The notes below the pieces were generated by a model. The model saw nothing but the letters and a program-made list of their open reading frames with translations. It did not search any database and had not been told where the DNA came from. Position numbers and translations under genes: made by a program. From Massilia norwichensis (GTDB lineage: Bacteria > Pseudomonadota > Gammaproteobacteria > Burkholderiales > Burkholderiaceae_D), in the NCBI RefSeq assembly GCF_024753245.1, contig NZ_JANUGX010000023.1:1-64000 (forward strand): a DNA stretch of 64,000 bases, read 5' to 3'. Within the stretch, counting starts at the first letter, position 1, and every line of letters starts with the position of its first letter. Below, piece after piece: positions 9,057-16,757 of this stretch.

Positions 9057-9096
9057 AGCGCCATTGGTGCAGTGCACAAATTCTCCCTCCGACCCC

Positions 9097-9771
9097 ATGC
9101 AGGACAAGCCCCTCCGCCGCTGGTTGCACAACCTGATCGGCAAACACGGCCGCCAGCCGGTGCTGGTCAAGGCGCTGAGCGAGCGCGATCGCCGGCGCGT
9201 GCTGCGGCATTTCATGGCGCTCGACAGCAGCGACCGCCTGCTGCGTTTCGGCAGCATGTTGCCGGACGACGCGGTCGAGAAGTATGTCGGCAAGATCGAT
9301 TTTGCCAAAGACATCGTGTTTGGCGTCATCAACCGGCGTTTCCAGCTGGTCGGCGTCGGCCATCTGGCCTTCATGGATAAGCAGGCCCATCCGGACAGCC
9401 TGCATGTCACCGAGAAGGAAAAAGTGGCCGAGTTCGGCGTTTCGGTATCGGCGTCGGCACGCGGCAAGGGCGTGGGCACCCGTTTGTTCGAACGCGCGGC
9501 GATGCACTGCCGTAATTCGGACGTCGACACCCTCTATATGCAGTGCCTCTCGTCAAACCGCACCATGATGCACATCGCCAGGAAGGCCGGCATGGAGATC
9601 AAGCGCGAGTACGGCGAGGCCGACGCCCACCTGCACCTGCCGCCGCCCAGCCCCTCGAGCGTACTGGCCGAGGCGCTGGAAGAGCAGATGGCGAAGATCG
9701 ATTACACGGTCAAGCTGGCCCAGAAGATCCGCAGCAGGTTCAGACGATCGGCAGGGCCGTCGTCTCCTTGA
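9097..9771 (+). CDS. GNAT family N-acetyltransferase
   Basis: A 224-residue acetyl-CoA-dependent acyltransferase fold. The acetyl-CoA pyrophosphate loop is visible as RGKGVGTRLF (motif A), preceded by the beta-4 strand EFGVSVSA and followed by the CLSSNRTMMHIARKAG segment (motif B), which is typical of GNATs. The substrate cannot be told. The reading frame stays open upstream, but the -10 box at 9051 and the start of sequence conservation point to ATG 9097; no strong Shine-Dalgarno is seen. The 3' end overlaps the convergent Lrp gene by 32 nt. Confidence 0.82.
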   Translation: MQDKPLRRWLHNLIGKHGRQPVLVKALSERDRRRVLRHFMALDSSDRLLRFGSMLPDDAVEKYVGKIDFAKDIVFGVINRRFQLVGVGHLAFMDKQAHPDSLHVTEKEKVAEFGVSVSASARGKGVGTRLFERAAMHCRNSDVDTLYMQCLSSNRTMMHIARKAGMEIKREYGEADAHLHLPPPSPSSVLAEALEEQMAKIDYTVKLAQKIRSRFRRSAGPSSP

Positions 9772-10240
9772 TCTTCTGCAGCGCAAAGCTCGACTTCACG
9801 TCCAGCACCGCCGGGTGGCGCAGCAGCGAGCCCATCATGAAGCGCGAGAAGTGGTCCATGTCCTCGACATGCACGCGCAGCAGGAAATCCATCTCCCCCG
9901 TCATCGCATAGCAATCCACGACTTCCGGCCAGGCCGACACCGCCTGGGCGAACTCGAAGCGCGGCGAGGTGGCCGGCACACGCGCATTCGGCGCGCCTTC
10001 CGCATGCTTTTCCAGACGCACGTTCACATAGGCCAGCAGGCCCAGCCCCAGCTTGTCCGCGTCGAGCAGTGCCACGTACTGGCGGATCACCCCGGCTTCC
10101 TCGAGCCGCTTGATGCGGCGCAGGCAGGGCGATGGGGACAGGTTGACCCGCTCGGCCACGTCCTGGTTGGACAGGCGCCCATCGTCCTGCAGAATGGCCA
10201 GGATCTTCCGATCGGTTTTATCCAGCTCGATTTTTGACAT
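9740..10240 (-). CDS. Lrp/AsnC family transcriptional regulator
   Basis: A 166-residue regulator. The N-terminal winged HTH (about 6-60, LSNQDVAERVNLSPSPCLRRIKRLEEAG) is followed by the AsnC/RAM ligand-binding domain (about 68-150, with CYAMTGEMDFLLRV and MDHFSRFM). Proteins of this type bind amino acids and often control the divergent gene. Here that gene is a 2-oxoacid ferredoxin oxidoreductase that acts on amino-acid-derived keto acids. A perfect palindrome at 10267-10281 in the shared intergenic region is a plausible binding site, also for autoregulation. Confidence 0.92.
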   Translation of the reverse strand: MSKIELDKTDRKILAILQDDGRLSNQDVAERVNLSPSPCLRRIKRLEEAGVIRQYVALLDADKLGLGLLAYVNVRLEKHAEGAPNARVPATSPRFEFAQAVSAWPEVVDCYAMTGEMDFLLRVHVEDMDHFSRFMMGSLLRHPAVLDVKSSFALQKIKETTALPIV

Positions 10241-10266
10241 GAATTTCCCTTGGTCTTCAAATGTGC

Positions 10267-10281
10267 CGCAATTTTATTGCG
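10267..10281. promoter_or_regulatory. Candidate Lrp-type operator
   Basis: CGCAATTTTATTGCG: arms CGCAAT (10267-10272) and ATTGCG (10276-10281) around TTT. The AT-rich centre and 15-bp dyad fit Lrp/AsnC sites. It lies 27 nt from the regulator start and 54 nt upstream of a TATACT -10-like hexamer (10335-10340) of the divergent oxidoreductase. Confidence 0.5.
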
Positions 10282-10406
10282 CAATTCGTTCGGTGTGGGG
10301 AATTGATTGAAATTATATGGCCGGGGCTCAGGCCTATACTGACGATAAGAATGGCGCGGACTCCACCACTTCCGGGGACGACCGCCCGCACAACAATGGA
10401 GACACC

Positions 10407-13400
10407 ATGAACGCACCCCTGGACCGCAGCCAGCTGGCGCCGGCGCAGCCTGCGCACGAGATCACCCTCGACGACAAGTGGACGCTGCAGCGCGGCCGCG
10501 CCTTCATGACAGGCACCCAGGCGCTGATCCGCCTGCCGATGCTGCAGCATGAGCGCGACCTTGCCGCCGGCCTGAACACCGCCGGCTATATCACCGGCTA
10601 CCGCGGTTCGCCCGTCACCGCGGTCGACCAGACCGCCATGAAGGCGAAAAAGCACCTGGAAGCGCACAACGTCCACTTCCACCCGGGCATGAACGAAGAC
10701 CTGGCGGCGACCGCCGTCTGGGGCACCCAGCAAACCAATCTGTTCAAGGACGCCAAGTACGACGGCGTGTTCGCCATGTGGTACGGCAAGGGCCCGGGCG
10801 TGGACCGTTGCGGCGACGTCTTCAAGCACGGCAACAACGCCGGCTCCGCCAAGCATGGCGGCGTGCTGGTGCTGGCCGGCGACGACCACGCCGCCAAATC
10901 GTCGTCGACCGCGCACCAGTCCGACCACATCCTGCACCACGTCGGCATGCCGGTGCTGTATCCGTCGTCGGTGCAGGAATACATCGATTACGGCCTGCAC
11001 GCCTGGGCGATGAGCCGTTACAGCGGCCTGTGGGTGTCGATGAAGTGCGTGACCGACATCATCGAGTCCGGCGCCGTGGTCGACCTCGATCCGGAGCGCG
11101 TGCAGCCGGTCATCCCGACCGACTTCGCCATGCCGCAGGGCGGCCTTAACATCCGCTGGCCGGACGCCGTGCTGGACCAGGAAGTGCGGATGAACAATTT
11201 CAAATGGTACGCGGCGCTGGCCTATGCGCGTGCCAACAAGCTGAACAAGATCATCTGGGACAGCCCGACGCCGAAGATCGGCATCATCACTGCGGGCAAG
11301 AGCTACCTGGACACCCGCCAGGCGCTGGCCGACCTCGGCATCGACGAGCAGGCCGCCAGCGAAATCGGCTTGCGCGTCTATAAAGTCGGCATGACCTGGC
11401 CGCTGGACTCCGTCGGCGTGCACGAGTTTGCGCAAGGCCTGGACGAGATCATCGTGGTCGAGGAAAAGCGCCAGGTGCTGGAATACGCGCTGAAGGAAGA
11501 GCTGTACAACCTGCCGGACGGCGAGCGGCCGCGCGTGGTCGGCAAGTTCGACGATACCGGCGAGTGGAGCATCGAGAGCCGCTCCGGCCGCGGCGACTGG
11601 CTGCTGCCCGGTACCTACGAGCTGAACCCGGCCCAGATCGCGCGCGCCATCGCTTCGCGCATCGGCCACTATTGCGCCGGCCATCCGGTGGCGCAGCGCG
11701 TCAAGGAACGCATCGCCTACCTGGAAGCCAAGGAAGAAGTGCTGAAGGCGATTCCAGTGAAGGCCAATCCGGAAACCGACCGCATCCCGTTCTTCTGCTC
11801 GGGTTGCCCGCACAACAGCTCGACCAAGGTGCCGGACGGTTCGCGCGCGCTGGCCGGCATCGGCTGCCACTACATGGTGCTGTGGATGGACCGCGAGACG
11901 TCCACTTTTACGCATATGGGCGCGGAAGGCACGACCTGGATCGGCCAGGCCCCGTTCACCGACGAAAAGCACGTGTTCGCCAACCTCGGCGATGGCACCT
12001 ATTTCCACTCGGGCGTACTGGCGATCCGCGCCTCGGTGGCGGCCAAGGTCAATATCACCTACAAGATCCTGTACAACGATGCGGTCGCGATGACCGGTGG
12101 CCAGACCCACGACGGTCCGCTGGACCCGGCCAAGATCAGCCGCCAGCTGGCGGCCGAAGGCGTCAAGCCGATCATCATCGTGACCGACGAGCCCGAGAAA
12201 TACCCGGCGGATTATCCGTGGGCCGAAGGCGTCACCGTGCGCCACCGCCTCGAACTGATGGACGTGCAGAAGGAACTGCGCGAGATGCCGGGCGTGTCGG
12301 CGATGATCTACGACCAGACCTGCGCCTCGGAAAAGCGCCGCCGCCGCAAGAAGGGCGAATATCCCGACCCGGCCAAGCGCGCCGTGATCAACGAAGCCGT
12401 CTGCGAAGGCTGCGGCGATTGCTCGAAGCAGTCGAACTGCCTGTCGGTCGAGCCGCTGGAAACGGAACTGGGCCGCAAGCGCCAGATCAACCAGTCCTCG
12501 TGCAATAAAGATTTTTCCTGCGTGACCGGCTTCTGCCCGAGTTTCGTCACCGTCGAAGGCGGCGGCCTCAAGAAGCCGAAGAAGGCTGCTGCGACCTCGC
12601 AAGCGCCCGAGGCAGTGCTGCCCGCGCCGCAGATCCCGGCGACCACCGAGCCTTTCGGCATCCTGGTCACGGGCATCGGCGGCACCGGCGTAGTGACGGT
12701 CGGCCAGATCCTGGCCGTCGCCGCCCACGTCGAAGGCAAGGGCGCGCTGGTGCTGGACATGAGCGGCCTGGCCCAGAAGGGCGGGCCGGTGATGTCGCAC
12801 GTGCGCCTGGCCGATAAACAGTCTGACCTGCATTCGACCCGCGTCGGCACCGGCAACGCGGATCTCGTGATCGGCTGCGACCAGATCGTCACCGCCAGCC
12901 GCGACGCGCTGTCGCGCATGGGCGAAGGCCGTACCCGCGCCTTCGTCAACAACAGCGGCGCCACCACGGCCGCCTTCATCAAGAACCCGGACTGGCAGTT
13001 CCCGGCCGAGGGTTCGAAGGGCGCGATCGTGCAGGCTTGCGGCGCGAACAATGTCGATTTCGTCGATGCCGGCCAGATCGCCACCGCGCTGATGGGCGAC
13101 GCTATCGCCACCAACATGTTCATGCTCGGCTACGCTTTCCAGAAGGGGCAGGTGCCGCTGCAGGAAGCCTCGATCATGAAGGCGATCGAGCTGAACGGTG
13201 TGTCGATTCCGTTCAATAAAGCCGCCTTCAACTGGGGCCGCACCGCCGCGCATGACCTGGCCTCCGTGACCAGGCTGACCACCCCGGCCAAGGTAATCGA
13301 GTTCAAGCGCACCCAGTCGCTGGACGACCTGGTCAAACGCCGCGTCGAGCTGCTGACCGCTTACCAGAACGTGGCTTACGCCCAGCAGTACAAGGCTTTC

Positions 13401-13967
13401 GTGGACCAGGTCCGCGCCGCCGAGGAAAAGCTGGGTAAAGGTACCCGCCTGACGGAGGCCGTGGCGCGCTACCTGCACAAGCTGATGGCCTACAAGGACG
13501 AGTACGAAGTCGCGCGCCTGTACACCGATCCGGCCTTCATGGACAAGGTGAACAGCATGTTCGAAGGCGACATCAAGCTGAAGTTCCACCTGGCGCCGCC
13601 GCTGCTGGCGAAGAAGGACAAGCAGGGGCACCTGGTCAAGCAGGAATTCGGCCCGTGGATGATGAAGGGCTTCGGCGTGCTGGCGAAACTGAAGGGTCTG
13701 CGCGGCACTGCCTTCGATCCGTTCGGTCATACCGAGGAGCGCAAGATGGAGCGTGCGCTGATTGGTGAATACCGCCGCACGGTCGAGGCCCTGCTGCCGA
13801 AGCTGACGGCCGGCAACCTGGCGCAAGCCGTGGCGATCGCCAGCATCCCGGAAGACATCCGCGGCTACGGCCACGTGAAGGAGCGCAATCTGGTGGCGGC
13901 CAAGCGCAAGGAAGCCGAGCTGATCGCGGCCTTCCATGCGGGTGCAACGGCGTCGCGCGCGGCATAG
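10407..13967 (+). CDS. Indolepyruvate-type 2-oxoacid:ferredoxin oxidoreductase (fused subunits)
   Basis: An 1186-residue single-chain enzyme that oxidatively decarboxylates 2-oxo acids (indolepyruvate or branched/aromatic keto acids from transamination) to acyl-CoA and passes electrons to ferredoxin. Order: N-terminal pyrimidine-binding region with TGYRGSPVTAVD (near 65); CSGCPHN (near 463); TPP/Mg-binding region with GDGTYFHSG (near 530); a [4Fe-4S] segment CEGCGDCSKQSNC (near 664) with further Cys in CNKDFSCVTGFCP; and a gamma domain beginning VTGIGGTGVVTVGQI (near 751). The chosen start is ATG 10407 with TGGAGA 4 nt upstream; the frame is open further upstream. It is divergent from the Lrp regulator. 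Confidence 0.92.
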   Translation: MNAPLDRSQLAPAQPAHEITLDDKWTLQRGRAFMTGTQALIRLPMLQHERDLAAGLNTAGYITGYRGSPVTAVDQTAMKAKKHLEAHNVHFHPGMNEDLAATAVWGTQQTNLFKDAKYDGVFAMWYGKGPGVDRCGDVFKHGNNAGSAKHGGVLVLAGDDHAAKSSSTAHQSDHILHHVGMPVLYPSSVQEYIDYGLHAWAMSRYSGLWVSMKCVTDIIESGAVVDLDPERVQPVIPTDFAMPQGGLNIRWPDAVLDQEVRMNNFKWYAALAYARANKLNKIIWDSPTPKIGIITAGKSYLDTRQALADLGIDEQAASEIGLRVYKVGMTWPLDSVGVHEFAQGLDEIIVVEEKRQVLEYALKEELYNLPDGERPRVVGKFDDTGEWSIESRSGRGDWLLPGTYELNPAQIARAIASRIGHYCAGHPVAQRVKERIAYLEAKEEVLKAIPVKANPETDRIPFFCSGCPHNSSTKVPDGSRALAGIGCHYMVLWMDRETSTFTHMGAEGTTWIGQAPFTDEKHVFANLGDGTYFHSGVLAIRASVAAKVNITYKILYNDAVAMTGGQTHDGPLDPAKISRQLAAEGVKPIIIVTDEPEKYPADYPWAEGVTVRHRLELMDVQKELREMPGVSAMIYDQTCASEKRRRRKKGEYPDPAKRAVINEAVCEGCGDCSKQSNCLSVEPLETELGRKRQINQSSCNKDFSCVTGFCPSFVTVEGGGLKKPKKAAATSQAPEAVLPAPQIPATTEPFGILVTGIGGTGVVTVGQILAVAAHVEGKGALVLDMSGLAQKGGPVMSHVRLADKQSDLHSTRVGTGNADLVIGCDQIVTASRDALSRMGEGRTRAFVNNSGATTAAFIKNPDWQFPAEGSKGAIVQACGANNVDFVDAGQIATALMGDAIATNMFMLGYAFQKGQVPLQEASIMKAIELNGVSIPFNKAAFNWGRTAAHDLASVTRLTTPAKVIEFKRTQSLDDLVKRRVELLTAYQNVAYAQQYKAFVDQVRAAEEKLGKGTRLTEAVARYLHKLMAYKDEYEVARLYTDPAFMDKVNSMFEGDIKLKFHLAPPLLAKKDKQGHLVKQEFGPWMMKGFGVLAKLKGLRGTAFDPFGHTEERKMERALIGEYRRTVEALLPKLTAGNLAQAVAIASIPEDIRGYGHVKERNLVAAKRKEAELIAAFHAGATASRAA

Positions 13968-13981
13968 TGCTAAATTAGGAC

Positions 13982-14968
13982 ATGCACCCCATGTCCGACA
14001 CCTGCCGGTCGCTGCTGCAGCAGTCACGCAGCCACGCGCCGCTGTACGGCAACCGGCTGGCGAACCACCTGCCGATGGCGCTGCTGGCGCTCGACCGCCT
14101 CGGCGCCGACGATGCCACGCTGCGCCGCTTCGCCGACGGCTACGCGCAGCGCCTGCTGCCGGCGCCGGCCTGCGCCAGCGCGCTCGATCCGCACGATTAC
14201 CTCGGCAGCAGCGGCGACTATCCGCGCTTCGTGCGCTTTTTCGAGGAGCGCATCCGCGAAGCCGGGGTCGAGGCCGTGCTGCACGATTGGGTGCCGGTCC
14301 TGATGCCGGGACTGGCGTCATCGGCCTTCCACGCCATGATCCGCCTGGCGTATGCCATCGAAGGCGGGTTCGAGGACGAGATCGCGCTGGCGCTGGCCTA
14401 TTGGGCCAGCGAGTACGCCAGTCTGCCGCTGCCCTTGGCGCCCGCCGAGGGCAGTCTCGAACAGATCGCCGGCCGCCTGCGGGCCAGTCTGAGCGGCTAC
14501 GTGTTCAAACCCGGCATCATCATCGACAAGATGCTCGAGCTCGCCTGGGGGGCAACACTGGCGGGCGCGGCGGTGCAGCCGGCTGCGCCCCCCGCGCTGC
14601 GCGACATCGCCCGCTTTGCCTTGCAGGCGTATGTCGAACGCGAAGATTTCACTCTGCTGCACATCGTCACCGGCAGCCACGCCTTCCGCGTCGTGCAAGC
14701 CTATGCCGGCGACCGGGCATTGGCGCGCCGTTACCTGTGGCAGGCGGTGTTGACGGCCTGGTTGACCGTGGTGACGTCGCCGGGCAAAAGCCGCTCGCCG
14801 CAGCCGGGCGGCGACCTGCTGAACGAGGACGACATCGCCGCCCGCGCGCTGCGCTCGCGCGACGACCACGTCATCAAACTCTGCCATTCCGCGCTGTGCG
14901 AATACCGCGAATATGGCGATGCCGGCTATCTGCACATCGCCGTCCGCAAACTGCAGCTTGACGTTTAG
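13982..14968 (+). CDS. Questin oxidase-like protein
   Basis: A 326-328-residue protein resembling the questin oxidase/AflY family (PF14027), whose fungal members carry out Baeyer-Villiger-type ring opening of anthraquinones. Family-typical stretches are NHLPMALLALDRLGA with RRFADGYAQRL near the N-terminus, GLASSAFHAMIRLAYAIE near 110, and LHIVTGSHAFRV near 230. These contain the conserved His residues. Bacterial members have no assigned substrate. It starts 14 nt after the ferredoxin oxidoreductase stop and is probably co-transcribed. ATG 13982 and ATG 13991 are both usable; AGGA at 13977-13980 suits 13991 better. Confidence 0.8.
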   Translation: MHPMSDTCRSLLQQSRSHAPLYGNRLANHLPMALLALDRLGADDATLRRFADGYAQRLLPAPACASALDPHDYLGSSGDYPRFVRFFEERIREAGVEAVLHDWVPVLMPGLASSAFHAMIRLAYAIEGGFEDEIALALAYWASEYASLPLPLAPAEGSLEQIAGRLRASLSGYVFKPGIIIDKMLELAWGATLAGAAVQPAAPPALRDIARFALQAYVEREDFTLLHIVTGSHAFRVVQAYAGDRALARRYLWQAVLTAWLTVVTSPGKSRSPQPGGDLLNEDDIAARALRSRDDHVIKLCHSALCEYREYGDAGYLHIAVRKLQLDV

Positions 14969-14991
14969 AACACACTGCTTGTCGCGCAGAT

Positions 14992-15008
14992 CCAACTGTT
15001 ACAGTTGG
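14992..15008. promoter_or_regulatory. Perfect 17-bp palindrome abutting a promoter
   Basis: CCAACTGTTACAGTTGG: 8-bp arms (14992-14999 and 15001-15008) around a single T. It ends directly at TTGCAT (15009-15014), a possible -35 of the S41 peptidase gene. It is not followed by a T-run, so an operator is more likely than a terminator. Confidence 0.55.
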
Positions 15009-15033
15009 TTGCATATGGTTGAACGGGCACGTC

Positions 15034-15039
15034 TATAAT
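15034..15039 (+). promoter_or_regulatory. -10 box of the S41 peptidase gene
   Basis: A perfect TATAAT with only 7 nt between it and ATG 15047, so the predicted transcription start falls at or next to the start codon. A possible -35 is TTGCAT at 15009-15014, though the spacer of 19 nt is long. Confidence 0.6.
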
Positions 15040-15046
15040 CAGGCGC

Positions 15047-16621
15047 ATGAGCCCGTCATATGCACGTTCTGGCCGTCCGGCCGTTCTCCCGCGTTGTCTT
15101 GTTTCCGCTTTTGCGGCCCTGGTCTTGCTGTCCGCTTGCGGCGGCGGAGGAGGCGGCGGTGGCAGCGCGCCCGCCAGCACGCCGGTTGCCGGCGCGCCTT
15201 CGGACCCGGGGACCACGCCCCCGGTTGGCCAGGCCGACCCGATCGTCGCCGATTACAATCGCTACGCGAACCTGTGCGCCAAGCCGCGCACGGGCGTCGA
15301 TGCGCAGGGCTACCCCTTCCCGGACCGCCAGGGCACGCTGCAGGACGAGATGATTTTCCTGCGCGGTTGGGCTGACAAGAATTATCTCTGGTACAACGAG
15401 ATCCCGGCCACCGTACGCATGGCCGACTTCACTAATACGCTGGATTATTTCGCGGCGCTGAAGACGCCTGCGACGACCGCCTCCGGCAAGCCGAAGGACC
15501 GCTTCCACTTCACTTACACGACAGCCGAGTGGGATGCCATGACGACCTCCGGCGAGGATGTCGGCTACGGCCTGACCTGGTCGCGCAATGCCGCCACCGC
15601 ACCGCGCACCTGGCTCGCTTCGATCGTCGAGCCGGGCTCGCCGGCCGCGAGGGCCGGCCTGCAGCGCGGCGATATGCTGGTGGCCGTCGATGGCATCGAC
15701 TTCATCAATACCACCGGCACCGATGGCGTGAATGCGATCAATGCCGGTCTGTTCCCCGACAATGCCGGCGAATCGCACCGCCTGACGATCCAGCGCGCCG
15801 GCAACAGGTTCGACGTGACCCTGGTCTCGCAGGTGGTCGCCAGTGCCTCCGTCAAGAACACCAAGGTCATCGACACCCCGACCGGCAAGGTCGGCTACCT
15901 GACCTTCGACGACCACAATGCCGTCGCCGAGAAGCAGTTGATCGACGCCTTCAACCTGTTCAAGAGCCAGGGCGTGAACGACCTGGTGCTGGACATGCGC
16001 TACAACGGCGGCGGCCTGTTGTACGTCGCCAGCGAACTGGCCTACATGATCGCGGGACCGAGCTCGGCGGGTAAAACCTTCGAGCGCCCGGTCTACAACG
16101 ACAAGACCGCGCCCGATGGCCCCATCCCGTTCCGCAACACGGCCTATGGTTTCACGTCGCCGAATCCGGCGCCGGCAGGTTCGGCATTGCCTTACCTGGG
16201 CCTGAAGCGCGTGACCGTGCTGACCACCGCCGGCACCTGCTCGGCCAGCGAAGCCGTGATCAACGGCCTGCGCGGCGTGGACGTCGAAGTCAACATCATC
16301 GGCGGCCAGACCTGCGGCAAGCCCTACGGTTTTACGCCGGTCGACAACTGCGGCACGACCTATTTCTCGATCGAGTTCCAGGGCGTGAACGCGAAAGGCT
16401 TCGGCGACTATGCGGACGGCTTCGCCCCGACCTGCACCGTGGCGGACGACCTCAACCACGCACTGGGCGATCCGACCGAGAACCTGCTGGCCACCGCACT
16501 GGCCTACCGCAACACGAATGCCTGCCCGGCGTCCGGCACTGCCCGCGCGAGCGCCGCGCAGATGCAACTGGTGCGGCCGCCAATCAAGGAGATTGGGATT
16601 TATCCGAAGCGGCAGCATTAA
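15047..16621 (+). CDS. S41 family (C-terminal processing) peptidase lipoprotein
   Basis: A 524-residue serine peptidase, exported and lipid-anchored. The lipobox LLSAC puts the acylated Cys at residue 31, followed by a poly-Gly and Pro/Thr-rich linker. A PDZ domain (about 185-265, with VEPGSPAARAGLQRGD) and the S41 catalytic domain (about 285-455) follow. The nucleophile Ser is in TAGTCSASEAV (near 399) after the YNGGG loop (near 320). The start at ATG 15047 is needed for the signal peptide. There is no clear Shine-Dalgarno, in line with a leaderless message. It is monocistronic, ending before a REP hairpin. Confidence 0.88.
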   Translation: MSPSYARSGRPAVLPRCLVSAFAALVLLSACGGGGGGGGSAPASTPVAGAPSDPGTTPPVGQADPIVADYNRYANLCAKPRTGVDAQGYPFPDRQGTLQDEMIFLRGWADKNYLWYNEIPATVRMADFTNTLDYFAALKTPATTASGKPKDRFHFTYTTAEWDAMTTSGEDVGYGLTWSRNAATAPRTWLASIVEPGSPAARAGLQRGDMLVAVDGIDFINTTGTDGVNAINAGLFPDNAGESHRLTIQRAGNRFDVTLVSQVVASASVKNTKVIDTPTGKVGYLTFDDHNAVAEKQLIDAFNLFKSQGVNDLVLDMRYNGGGLLYVASELAYMIAGPSSAGKTFERPVYNDKTAPDGPIPFRNTAYGFTSPNPAPAGSALPYLGLKRVTVLTTAGTCSASEAVINGLRGVDVEVNIIGGQTCGKPYGFTPVDNCGTTYFSIEFQGVNAKGFGDYADGFAPTCTVADDLNHALGDPTENLLATALAYRNTNACPASGTARASAAQMQLVRPPIKEIGIYPKRQH

Positions 16622-16646
16622 GACGTCATCCCCGCAGCGTTCGTAT

Positions 16647-16674
16647 CGTCATTCCCGCCTTCACGGGAATGACG
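16647..16674. repeat. REP-like hairpin, possible terminator
   Basis: CGTCATTCCCG (16647-16657) pairs with CGGGAATGACG (16664-16674), an 11-bp perfect stem, followed by TTT. It is one member of the family of CGTCATTCCCGC / GTCGTCCCCGC hairpins found several times in this window. It lies 26 nt after the S41 stop and may end its transcript. Confidence 0.75.
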
Positions 16675-16757
16675 TTTACGCGTTATCAACCACAGTTCAA
16701 CGCATTCCACGTCTATAATTTCCGGATAGTATTTTCCAACTCTGCCGGAGCTCATAG

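Noticed and set aside
10257..14321. A 1354-codon minus-strand frame opposite the ferredoxin oxidoreductase
   Set aside because: Same antisense artefact; it spans two real genes and the Lrp intergenic region.
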